From contig CAMCDS010000008.1 of NCBI GenBank assembly GCA_945873625.1, positions 1-64,000 on the forward strand: a stretch of 64,000 nt of DNA, read 5' to 3'. The notes under the pieces are model-generated. The model did no database searches. It saw only the letters and a program-made list of their open reading frames with translations, and was not told where the DNA came from. The first letter of the stretch is position 1, and the number at the start of each line of letters is the position of its first letter. Source of the stretch: an uncultured Porphyromonadaceae bacterium (GTDB taxonomy: Bacteria; Bacteroidota; Bacteroidia; Bacteroidales; Muribaculaceae). Shown here piece after piece: positions 26,567-34,447 of this stretch. Both the position numbers and the translations under genes were made by a program.

Positions 26567-27976
26567 TCAGCGCTTGAGGTCGATCTCAATCTGAGCCACG
26601 GCGTCGGAGAGCTCGCGGGCGAAAGGCATCCTGTCGCGGATAGCGGCTATGCCGTGCATCACGGTGGTGTGCGTGCGGTTGAGCTTGCGGCCGATGGCCT
26701 TGAGCGAGAGGCCGGTGAGCTTGTTGCCCAGGTACATGGCCACCATGCGTGCGTCGGCTATCTCGCGCACGCGGCTTTTCGAGAAGATTACGTCGGGGTT
26801 CAGTCCGTAATACTCGGCGGTGGCGTCGACTATCATGTCGAAGTTGAGCGTCTTCTTGTTGACCTTCACAGAATTGCGCATCACGCTTCTTGCCATCTCA
26901 AGCGAGATAGGCGCGTTGAGGGTGATGCTTCGCGTCAGTATGCCCATCACGATTCCTTCAAGCTCCCTGACGGATCCCGCTGTGTTTTCCGCAATGAAGT
27001 CGAGCACCTCGCCGGGAAGTTCAAGTCCGTTTTTCGTCGACTTATAGTGGAGTATCCTCCGGCGCAGGTTCACGTCGGGGAGGGGGAGCTTCTCGGTAAC
27101 GCCCCATTTGAAGCGGTCGATGAGACGGTCGGAGATGCCGTCGAGCTCCACCGGCGGGCGGTCGCAGGTGAAAACGAGCGTCTTGCCCCTGTGGTGCAGA
27201 TGGTTGAAGATCGGGAACAGCACTTTCATTGTGCCGTCTTTGAAGGCCAGCTCCTGCAGGTCGTCGAAGAGGATGGCGTCCATCTGCTGAAACCAGTTGA
27301 TGAACCCCGGAATTTCCTTCTTCACGGTGGCACCGGCCAGCAGGTACTGGAACTGTCGCATGGGGAGGAACAGCACCTTGGCCGCCGGATTCCTCTCCTT
27401 GATTCTTATGCCGATGGCCTGAATCAGATGGGTCTTGCCCACGCCTACGTCGCCATAGAGGAAGAAAGGGTTAAAGTCGGTCTTCTTGGGATTGTTGGCT
27501 ATGTATTCGGCAATGGTGAAGGGTAGCTTGTTGCTCTCGCCGACGCAATAGTTCTGGAAGTTGAGCGTCTCGTTGAGCTGCGAGTCGATTTCACCTTCGG
27601 CTGATGCGGCATTGTCCTCGAGCGGATTGACGGCACGGCGTGCCTGACGTCCCACCTTGTCCTGAATGACGTGGCTCTGCGCGGGGCTTTCGAGCTTCAC
27701 GCGGCTTTTGTCGTCGTTGCCGATTACGTTGATTTCGTATGAGAGGCGTATTCCGGTGCCGAATGCCTTTCTTATTGAGGCGGAGATGATGCCGTAGAAG
27801 TCGTCTTCATACTTCTCATAGAAGAAGTGGGAGGGTACGGATATGGTCAGCGACTTGCCGTCGAATGCCTTGGGTGCGGCATCGGCAAACCAGGTGTCGA
27901 AGCGCTGAGGTCCGACATTTGCCCGGATAAGGTCGGTGAACTTATCCCATTTCTGTTGTAAGTCTGCTGATATCAT
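26567..27976 (-). CDS. dnaA: Chromosomal replication initiator DnaA
   Basis: This 469-residue AAA+ protein opens the replication origin. It has the N-terminal interaction domain, a variable linker (about 90-140), then domain III with FFLYGDVGVGKTHLIQAIG (Walker A), ILFDDLQELAF (Walker B) and the sensor I region FTCDRPP. Domain IV follows, with LTGLSLKAIGRKLNRTHTTV, a slightly divergent form of the DnaA-box-binding signature. No gene for DnaN lies next to it; the neighbours here are a hydrolase and a nitroreductase, as is common in Bacteroidales. Confidence 0.97.
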   Translation of the reverse strand: MISADLQQKWDKFTDLIRANVGPQRFDTWFADAAPKAFDGKSLTISVPSHFFYEKYEDDFYGIISASIRKAFGTGIRLSYEINVIGNDDKSRVKLESPAQSHVIQDKVGRQARRAVNPLEDNAASAEGEIDSQLNETLNFQNYCVGESNKLPFTIAEYIANNPKKTDFNPFFLYGDVGVGKTHLIQAIGIRIKERNPAAKVLFLPMRQFQYLLAGATVKKEIPGFINWFQQMDAILFDDLQELAFKDGTMKVLFPIFNHLHHRGKTLVFTCDRPPVELDGISDRLIDRFKWGVTEKLPLPDVNLRRRILHYKSTKNGLELPGEVLDFIAENTAGSVRELEGIVMGILTRSITLNAPISLEMARSVMRNSVKVNKKTLNFDMIVDATAEYYGLNPDVIFSKSRVREIADARMVAMYLGNKLTGLSLKAIGRKLNRTHTTVMHGIAAIRDRMPFARELSDAVAQIEIDLKR

Positions 27977-28337
27977 CTCTGTCTAATACTATATCTTTTC
28001 GCGTCTATCTTTCGCGCCGGCTCTGCTGACCTATTTTTTAAACGCGAATCGAGTGCAAAATTGCGACAAAAATTCGGAATAAAAAAATGGCTTAAAAATT
28101 TGGAAGTTTTGTTTCGGAATGAATAATTTGATTATCACCCTTTTATATTTCGGCTCGTCTTTTGGCCGGAAGGTTGGCGTAATTTCCGATTAGTAGAGCC
28201 GGAAACGGCAGGGTAGAGGTTCTCTTTCAAGGCTGAAACGACTGGTGCACAGCCGTGTATCGGTTTGCACGATGATGTGGGGAGTTGTAAGAACAGTGAG
28301 TTGTTATTTAGACTAAGTGTAAATAACAATTTTCGGC
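27977..28337. other. AT-rich intergenic region upstream of dnaA
   Basis: These 361 bp hold the dnaA leader and promoter region, but no strong TAnnTTTG box and no cluster of TTATCCACA-type DnaA boxes could be found. The only clear structure is a ten-base inverted repeat, TTGTTATTTA/TAAATAACAA (28301-28310 and 28320-28329), eight bases beyond the nitroreductase stop. It is either that gene's terminator or a binding site. Confidence 0.5.
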
Positions 28338-29102
28338 TCAGGTCTTATAGAAAAGGCCTCCATTGCCCCAGTCCCATTCTCCGTCGGCGGCCTGCCCGAA
28401 ATTGTACTTCCCTATTCCGAGGTCGACAAGCGTCTTTTCTCCCCCCTCGGCCGATGCGGCCACGGTAAGGTTGCCTTCCGCGTCGCGGGCGGGACGTATG
28501 CGCACGGGCTGCTTGTTGAGGGCCGAGGGAGCCGAGGCGAGTCCCTTGAGTCCATTTTCAAGCCACGGCAGGCGGCGGCATGCCTCGGCGAAATCCATCG
28601 CTTCCGTCGCAACGAAGAAATCCTCCGGCTGTCGGTCGTGTCTGTGGGCCATCTTCATGGCGAGGCCGGAGAGGAACGTCTGCTGTTTCTCCTCGGCATA
28701 TCCTAAGGCGATTATGAACAGGATGCGGCGGTCTACCCTCAGCACGGTTTTTACTCGCGATTGGTCGTAGGTGCCCCCGACGAAGCAGGTGCCCAGTCCA
28801 AGCTCAACGCATTTCATCACTATCTGCTCCGCAAAATATCCGGCACGCTCCTGCGCATCGGGGAATGAGATGTCGGCCACGGCACATATATAATTGCGTA
28901 CGCCGTGAAACATGCCATAGCTTGCCTTGAAGCCCTCGAAGGGTGTGGAGTCGTCTGTTATCAGCTCGAAGTGCATCCCGGCCTCGTGGGTGTTGACCAT
29001 AGTGATAGCGGCCTTGACGGCATTGGCTGTCGCCGGTTCGATGGGGCGGCTGCTGAAGCGGCGCACGGAATGGCGGCTTCGGAGAAACTCGGGAGTCATC
29101 AT
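28338..29102 (-). CDS. Nitroreductase-fold protein (TM1586-like)
   Basis: About 254 residues, with the flavin-contact start FLRSRHSVRRFSSRPIE typical of nitroreductases. GYFAEQIVMKCVELGLGTCFVGG and a second half-domain with LSALNKQPV-like spacing (APSALNKQPVRIRP) follow. This arrangement matches the TM1586-type nitroreductase family, in which two pseudo-repeats form one FMN site. The substrate is unknown. ATG codons at 29102 and 29099 overlap the TGA of the DEAD-box gene, so the two genes are translationally coupled. Confidence 0.75.
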   Translation of the reverse strand: MMTPEFLRSRHSVRRFSSRPIEPATANAVKAAITMVNTHEAGMHFELITDDSTPFEGFKASYGMFHGVRNYICAVADISFPDAQERAGYFAEQIVMKCVELGLGTCFVGGTYDQSRVKTVLRVDRRILFIIALGYAEEKQQTFLSGLAMKMAHRHDRQPEDFFVATEAMDFAEACRRLPWLENGLKGLASAPSALNKQPVRIRPARDAEGNLTVAASAEGGEKTLVDLGIGKYNFGQAADGEWDWGNGGLFYKT

Positions 29103-30568
29103 CACTCGTGCGGATTTGCGTTTTCCGATGAGGGCGCGTTATTGGCCGGCGCCTCGTTCTTGGGGCGGCGGCGATGGCGGTGGTTGGGACGGCGACGCTT
29201 GGGCGCGGTGCCGTTTTCAGCTTTCCGGGCCTCTGTTTCCGGCACGTTGGCGCTTGCGGATTTCTCTGTTTTATCCGCTTTATCTGCTTTCGGTCGGCGT
29301 GCCTCACCATTCTTTTTTGCAGCCCCCTCTTTCGGCTTGCGGGAGCTGCGGCCGGAGCCTGACGATTTTTTTCTGTCGCCCTTCCCCTTGCGTCCGTCGC
29401 CCCGGCGCGAAGACCTGTAGGGGGGCACTTCGCCCAGCTCGGCAGGCACCTCGCCCTTCGGCACCTCCTTTTCAAGCAGGGCCTCGATGCGGCGCAGGCG
29501 CGGACGCTCCTTTTCGGAAATAAACGTGATTCCCTTCCCTTCGGCGTCGGCGCGGGCCGTGCGGCCGATTCGGTGCACGTAGTCTTCCGGCTCGCCGGGC
29601 ACGTCGTAGTTCACCACCATCTCTATGTCGTCGATGTCGATGCCTCGCGCCACGATGTCGGTGGCTACGAGCACATTTATTCTTCCGGCCTTGAAGTCGA
29701 GCATCACCTGGTCACGCTTCTCCTGATCGAGGTCGCTGTGCATCTCGCCCACGCGGATGTTGTCGCCCCTGAGGGTCTTGTAGAGCTCCTTCACCTTCAG
29801 CTTCGACGACGCGAATACGATTACGCGCGAGGGAGCCGACTGGCGGAAGATGTGGCGCAGCAGCGGCAGCTTCTGCGTCTCATATACCATATAGGCGGTC
29901 TGCTCGATTTTCTCGGCAGGCTTCGACACTGCCAGTTTCACTTCGGCCGGGTCGCGCAGTATCTTCGATGCAAGCGTCTGTATCTTCGGCGGCATCGTGG
30001 CCGAGAAGAGAAGCGTCTGCCGCTCTTTCGGCAGATAGCTCACTATCTGCATGATGTCGTCGTAGAAGCCCATGTCGAGCATCCGGTCGGCTTCGTCGAG
30101 GATGAAGAAGCTCACACGGCTGAGGTCTACGTAGCCCATGCTGAGGTGGGCTATCAGGCGTCCCGGCGTGGCAATCACCACGTCGGCACCCATTGTCAGT
30201 CCCTGCTTCTGCTGGTTGAAAGTGTGGCCGTCGGTGCCTCCGTAAATGGGCACACTGCTCAGACCCATGAAATATGCGAAACCCTGCATCTGACGGTCGA
30301 TCTGCTGGGCAAGCTCACGGGTAGGAGCCATCACGATGCAGTTGACAGCATCGTTGGGATAATTTCCGGAAGCGAGTTTTTCAATCACGGGAAGCAGATA
30401 TGCGGCCGTCTTGCCGGTGCCCGTCTGGGCCACGGCGATGAGGTCGCGTCCGTCGATAATCCGGGGGATGGCCTGTTCCTGAATGGGGGTACACTCGTCG
30501 AAATGCATGTCCCACAATGCATCGAGCAGGTCGTCGTCGGTCAGAAGTTCGTCAAATCTCATAGTCAA
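29102..30568 (-). CDS. DEAD-box RNA helicase, RhlE type
   Basis: This 488-residue helicase has the Q motif (FDECTPIQEQAIP), AQTGTGKTAAYLLP, PTRELAQQ, TPGRLIAHL, DEADRMLDMGF, SATMPP, and the second RecA domain with ARGIDIDDIEMVVNYD and HRIGRTARAD. The last 110 residues are a Lys/Arg/Ser/Pro/Ala-rich, disordered RNA-binding tail (RSSRRGDGRKGKGDRKK). It probably acts in ribosome assembly or mRNA remodelling. It has its own promoter and leads a two-gene unit with the nitroreductase. Confidence 0.93.
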   Translation of the reverse strand: MTMRFDELLTDDDLLDALWDMHFDECTPIQEQAIPRIIDGRDLIAVAQTGTGKTAAYLLPVIEKLASGNYPNDAVNCIVMAPTRELAQQIDRQMQGFAYFMGLSSVPIYGGTDGHTFNQQKQGLTMGADVVIATPGRLIAHLSMGYVDLSRVSFFILDEADRMLDMGFYDDIMQIVSYLPKERQTLLFSATMPPKIQTLASKILRDPAEVKLAVSKPAEKIEQTAYMVYETQKLPLLRHIFRQSAPSRVIVFASSKLKVKELYKTLRGDNIRVGEMHSDLDQEKRDQVMLDFKAGRINVLVATDIVARGIDIDDIEMVVNYDVPGEPEDYVHRIGRTARADAEGKGITFISEKERPRLRRIEALLEKEVPKGEVPAELGEVPPYRSSRRGDGRKGKGDRKKSSGSGRSSRKPKEGAAKKNGEARRPKADKADKTEKSASANVPETEARKAENGTAPKRRRPNHRHRRRPKNEAPANNAPSSENANPHE

Positions 30569-30619
30569 ATATTAAGCGCGTAAATCGGCGACAATGTCGC
30601 CGCATCACGTTTCAGACTG

Positions 30620-30627
30620 CAAAGTTA
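30620..30627 (-). promoter_or_regulatory. -7 box of the DEAD-box gene
   Basis: Minus-strand TAACTTTGC lies about 50 bases before the ATG. The -33 region has no clear TTG at the expected spacing. Confidence 0.5.
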
Positions 30628-30799
30628 CTGATTTTCGCGCTTATTTGCCTGAAAAGCGAGGGTAAAAATTGATGCCGGCAGAGGATTGGGGGAGCCGAAA
30701 CCAAAAAAGATCGAAAAAAATATGAAAGAGTGAGAACATTTTTCCGGCAACCGATGTTATACATACAAAACATCAAAAAACAACAAAAATGCCTAAGAC

Positions 30800-31309
30800 A
30801 TGAAAACTAAAGAATCCTTCAAACAGCGTCTCGTCGGTCTTCAAGGCAACCTCCTCAGCTTCGCCTATCAGTTGACCACAAACCGCGAGGCTGCCGAAGA
30901 CCTCCTTCAGGACACTACCCTCAAAGCGCTCGACAACGAAGACAAATACGTCGACAACGTCAATTTCAAGGGATGGATCTTCACGATAATGCGTAATATC
31001 TTCATCAACAATTATCGTCAGACCGTCAGAAAAGCCACCGTCATTGACCAGACCGAGGATCTCTACCACCTTAATATAAGTCAGGACAGCGGATTCGCTA
31101 CTCCCGAAGGATCGTTTGCCGTGAAGGAAATATCGATGGCCGTAAACGCTTTCTCGCAGGAATATCGCGAGCCGTTCAGCCTCTATCTCGCAGGATATAA
31201 ATACAACGAGATTGCCGAGAAGATGAATCTTCCCCTCGGCACAGTGAAGAGCCGCATCTTCTTCGCCCGCAAGAAGCTCCGCGAGCAGCTCAAGGACTAC
31301 GCCCGTTGA
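30800..31309 (+). CDS. ECF-type RNA polymerase sigma factor
   Basis: This 169-residue group IV sigma factor has sigma-2 (LLSFAYQLTTNREAAEDLLQDTTLKAL, FKGWIFTIMRNIFINNYR) and sigma-4 (YREPFSLYLAGYKYNEIAEKMN, LGTVKSRIFFARKKLRE). No anti-sigma gene or TonB/SusCD partner is adjacent, so the signal is unknown. A four-codon ORF (MPKT) begins at 30789 and its TGA overlaps the sigma ATG, which may couple translation. The 230-bp gap upstream carries the DEAD-box promoter on the other strand and an AT-rich region. Confidence 0.9.
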   Translation: MKTKESFKQRLVGLQGNLLSFAYQLTTNREAAEDLLQDTTLKALDNEDKYVDNVNFKGWIFTIMRNIFINNYRQTVRKATVIDQTEDLYHLNISQDSGFATPEGSFAVKEISMAVNAFSQEYREPFSLYLAGYKYNEIAEKMNLPLGTVKSRIFFARKKLREQLKDYAR

Positions 31310-31478
31310 TTCGGCGGAGTCGGAGCAGACACCCCATACGGCGTCTTCTGTCAGCACCGCTTCCTCTGGGATGCAGCCGCAGCGACAGAGACTGACCGAA
31401 AAAGAATTTGTTAGGTATTTTTGTTTCATAAGAACATACATCGAGGGCTTTCATCATGATGCCCGGCATCATAGCCCT

Positions 31479-31527
31479 CAATGGCAACGCCGGTCGCGCA
31501 GTGATTGCGCGGCCGGCGTTGCCATTG
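31479..31527 (+). terminator. Large hairpin after the ECF sigma gene
   Basis: CAATGGCAACGCCGG pairs perfectly with CCGGCGTTGCCATTG, with further pairing TCGCGCA/TGCGCGG inside. It lies in the 348-bp space between the sigma gene and the convergent hutH. The 31310-31470 stretch before it shows no supported gene. Confidence 0.55.
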
Positions 31528-31594
31528 TCGGCATGCAGGTATCTTGGCCGAGTGTCGGTCAGGGTGTTATATCCGTGTCTGCCGGTGTGAAGAA

Positions 31595-31634
31595 GCGCCC
31601 CGCATCCACCCTTTTCGGGGGTGGTGCGGGGCGC
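31595..31634 (-). terminator. hut operon terminator
   Basis: A long GC stem GCGCCCCGCACCACCC/GGGTGGATGCGGGGCGC (one mismatch) lies about 25 bp after the hutH stop on the minus strand. The loop contains CCGAAAA. Confidence 0.7.
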
Positions 31635-31657
31635 CGGGATATGCGGATATGCTTTTT

Positions 31658-33166
31658 TTACTTTTCGATCTCTACCTTGAAGGTGTCGAGGAAGCGCATG
31701 GTGGCAGTGATATAGTCGGTCATCACTACGTCGTCTTCCACGAAGGCCACGTGCTCGCGGTAAGCCTTCATCACGCTCTCGATGTAGGGCGACGACTTGA
31801 GCGGACGACGGAAGTCGATGCCCTGGGCGGCGTTCATCAGCTCGATGGCGGCTATGTACTTGAGGTTGGCGATGATCTTGTGGAGCTTGGTTGCGGCGTT
31901 GGCACCCATCGACACGAGGTCTTCCTGTCCGTTGGAGCTTACGATGCTGTCGCACGATGCCGGCCATGCATACATCTTGTTCTGGCTCACCATCGAAGCG
32001 GCCGAATACTGCGGAATCATGAAGCCGCTGTTGAGACCCGGGTGTGCCACGAGGAACTCGGGGAGACCGCGGAGGCCGAGGATGAGCTGGGCCACACGAC
32101 GCTCCGAGATGTTGCCGAGCTCATGCAGGGCGATGCCCATATAGTCGAACACGAGGGCAATCGGCTCGCCGTGGAAGTTGCCGCCGCTCACCACGAGGTC
32201 CTGGTCGACAAACACTGTCGGGTTGTCGGTTACGGAGTTGATTTCGGTGTGGAGCACTTCGGTAACGTGGTACATGGCGTCCTTCACAGCGCCGTGCACC
32301 TGAGGGATGCAGCGGAACGAGTAGGGATCCTGCACGTGGGCTTTCTCGCGCTTGATGATTTCGGAACCTTCGAGCAGGTTGCGGAACACTTTGGCGGTCT
32401 CGATCTGTCCGCGGTGGGGACGCACCTGCTGGATGCAGTCGAAGAAAGGCTCGATGCGGCCGTCGAAGGCTTCGAGCGACATGGCTCCGAAGAGGTCGAA
32501 GCAGTTGACTATATGCCATCCGTCGATAAGGGCCTTGATGCCGTTGGCGCTCATGAACTGAGTGCCGTTGAGCAGGGCGAGACCCTCTTTCGATTTCAGC
32601 TTGATGGGGTTCCATCCGAAGATGTTGAGAGCCTCCTGGCCTTTGATTACCTTGTCCTTATAGCATACCTCGCCTTCGCCGATGAGGGGGAGGAAGAGGT
32701 TGGCGAGAGGGGCGAGGTCGCCCGAGGCGCCGAGCGAGCCGCGGTCGTAGACCACGGGGAGGACGTCGTTGTTGTAGAAGTCGAGGATGCGCTCCACGGT
32801 CTCCACCTGCACGCCGCTGAATCCCATCGAGAGGGCGTGGGCCTTGAGGAGAAGCATCAGTTTCACCACGGTCTTGTCGACGGGAGTGCCCACCGAGCAG
32901 GAGTGGCTCTTCACGAGGTTCTCCTGAAGCGTGGAGAGCTCTTCGCGCGAGATGTGTTTGTTGCAGAGCGAGCCGAAGCCGGTCGTAACGCCATAGATGG
33001 GCGTGGTGTTCTCGTCGGTCTTGCGGTCAAGGTAATCACGGCATTTGGTGATTTTGGCACGTGCTTCGTCGGAGAGTTCCAGACGGGTGCCGTCGTTGAG
33101 TATGCGTTCGATCAGGTCGTAGGTGAGTTCCGACGAACCGATGGCGTATTTAGCGAGTTTTTCCAT
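31658..33166 (-). CDS. hutH: Histidine ammonia-lyase
   Basis: This 502-residue enzyme turns histidine into trans-urocanate and ammonia, the first step of histidine breakdown. The Ala-Ser-Gly triad that forms the MIO cofactor is present in DRGSLGASGDLAPLA. GVTTGFGSL and the SQNKMYAWPASCDSIVSSNGQEDLVSMG region complete the active site. It is the last of three hut genes, 30 bp after hutI. Confidence 0.96.
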   Translation of the reverse strand: MEKLAKYAIGSSELTYDLIERILNDGTRLELSDEARAKITKCRDYLDRKTDENTTPIYGVTTGFGSLCNKHISREELSTLQENLVKSHSCSVGTPVDKTVVKLMLLLKAHALSMGFSGVQVETVERILDFYNNDVLPVVYDRGSLGASGDLAPLANLFLPLIGEGEVCYKDKVIKGQEALNIFGWNPIKLKSKEGLALLNGTQFMSANGIKALIDGWHIVNCFDLFGAMSLEAFDGRIEPFFDCIQQVRPHRGQIETAKVFRNLLEGSEIIKREKAHVQDPYSFRCIPQVHGAVKDAMYHVTEVLHTEINSVTDNPTVFVDQDLVVSGGNFHGEPIALVFDYMGIALHELGNISERRVAQLILGLRGLPEFLVAHPGLNSGFMIPQYSAASMVSQNKMYAWPASCDSIVSSNGQEDLVSMGANAATKLHKIIANLKYIAAIELMNAAQGIDFRRPLKSSPYIESVMKAYREHVAFVEDDVVMTDYITATMRFLDTFKVEIEK

Positions 33167-33196
33167 TATTTATAGGGTGTTGTGTTGTTTGTCGTA

Positions 33197-34444
33197 TCAG
33201 GGATTTTCCACCACGGTGCGTCCGCCCGAGATTACGGTGCGCACGCAGTTCATGCCTACATAGTAGGGCAGTATGTTGATGTTGTCGGTGGCGAGCATCA
33301 CGAAGTCGGCGGCCTTCCCCTCCTCGATGGAGCCTACCTTGTCGGCCAGGCCGATGGCGGCGGCGCCGTTGAGCGTGAGGGCCGTGATCGTCTCCTCGAT
33401 GGTCATCTTCATGTAGATGCAGGCGAGAGCGATGGTGAGAGGTATCGAGCCGCTGAAGCATGAGCCGGGGTTGAGGTCGGTGGCGAGGGCCACGGCGCCG
33501 TCGGCGTCGATGAACTTGCGCGCGGGAGCGTATGGCTCCTTGAGGGTGAACGCAGTCAGGGGAAGGAGGGTGGCCACCACTCCGGCCTTGGCCATGGCTT
33601 CCACACCCGCGTCGCTGACGTGGAGCAGATGGTCGGCCGAGAGGGCGCCAAGCTCTGCCGCCAGTTCGGCGCCTCCGAGCTGCACGATTTCGTCGGCATG
33701 GAGCTTGAGCTTATAGCCCATCTCCTTTGCGGCCGTCAGCAGGCGGCGCGACTCCTCGATTTCAAACACGTTTTTCTCGCAGAAGATGTCGCAGCAGTCG
33801 GTCATAGACTTGAAGCGGGGCAGCATCTCATTGATGATGAGGTCTACGTATTCGTCGGTGCGACCGGCATACTCTTTGGGCACTGCGTGGGCGCCGAGGA
33901 AAGTGCTCACTATTCTGACGGGCTGTCCCTCCTTGTCGGCGAGGCGGCGGATGGCGTTGAGCATCTTCTCTTCCGTCTCGGTGTCGAGGCCGTAGCCGCT
34001 CTTGGCTTCCACGGTGGTTACGCCCATGCGGCTCATGTTGTCGAGAAACCACTGTGCGCGTCTGACGAGTTCGTCTTCCGAAGTGGCGCGGGTGGCGTTG
34101 ACGGTGCTCTGGATGCCGCCGCCACGCTCCATTATCGACATATAGGTGTCGCCCTTCAGACGCCATTCAAACTCGTCGGGGCGGAAACCGCCGAAGATGA
34201 GGTGGGTATGGCTGTCGACGAAGCCGGGGAGCAGCGCGCGTCCTTCGGCGTCGATTTCTCTGAATCCTTTGGTATCGGCCACGGGACACTCAGCCGTGGG
34301 ACCCACATATTCGATGATGCCGTCGCGGGCCACCACGCAGCCGTCGGCTATGGTGCGCAGGTCGGCCATTTCGCTCCCCTTGCGGGCCGAGCGGCCCACA
34401 GGGGTAACGATGGTGGCATGCTTTATGATGAGATTCTCGCCCAT
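33197..34444 (-). CDS. hutI: Imidazolonepropionase
   Basis: This 415-residue amidohydrolase opens the imidazolone ring to give N-formimino-L-glutamate. The metal-binding HxH lies in GFVDSHTHLIFGG, with GYGLDTETE, KLHADEIVQLGGAELA, SADHLLHVSD and the late Asp in ATDLNPGSCFSGS. It starts three bases after the hutU stop, so translation is coupled. Confidence 0.96.
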   Translation of the reverse strand: MGENLIIKHATIVTPVGRSARKGSEMADLRTIADGCVVARDGIIEYVGPTAECPVADTKGFREIDAEGRALLPGFVDSHTHLIFGGFRPDEFEWRLKGDTYMSIMERGGGIQSTVNATRATSEDELVRRAQWFLDNMSRMGVTTVEAKSGYGLDTETEEKMLNAIRRLADKEGQPVRIVSTFLGAHAVPKEYAGRTDEYVDLIINEMLPRFKSMTDCCDIFCEKNVFEIEESRRLLTAAKEMGYKLKLHADEIVQLGGAELAAELGALSADHLLHVSDAGVEAMAKAGVVATLLPLTAFTLKEPYAPARKFIDADGAVALATDLNPGSCFSGSIPLTIALACIYMKMTIEETITALTLNGAAAIGLADKVGSIEEGKAADFVMLATDNINILPYYVGMNCVRTVISGGRTVVENP

Positions 34445-34447
34445 GTC

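Noticed and set aside
28135-28329. 64-residue minus-strand ORF between nitroreductase and dnaA
   Set aside because: No promoter or ribosome-binding support. It ends up overlapping the inverted repeat, and its composition is not protein-like.
27977-28337. Replication origin next to dnaA
   Set aside because: No cluster of TTATCCACA-like boxes, and dnaA in Bacteroidales is often not beside the origin. One inverted repeat is not enough.
31371-31715. Small protein of 114 codons (starts MQPQRQRLTEKEF) after the ECF sigma gene
   Set aside because: The frame runs through two large hairpins and into the antisense of hutH, and has no recognisable domain.
32121-33175. Long ORFs antisense to hutH and other GC-rich genes
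   Set aside because: They mirror the codon periodicity of the real genes and have His/Arg/Val-rich translations without domains.
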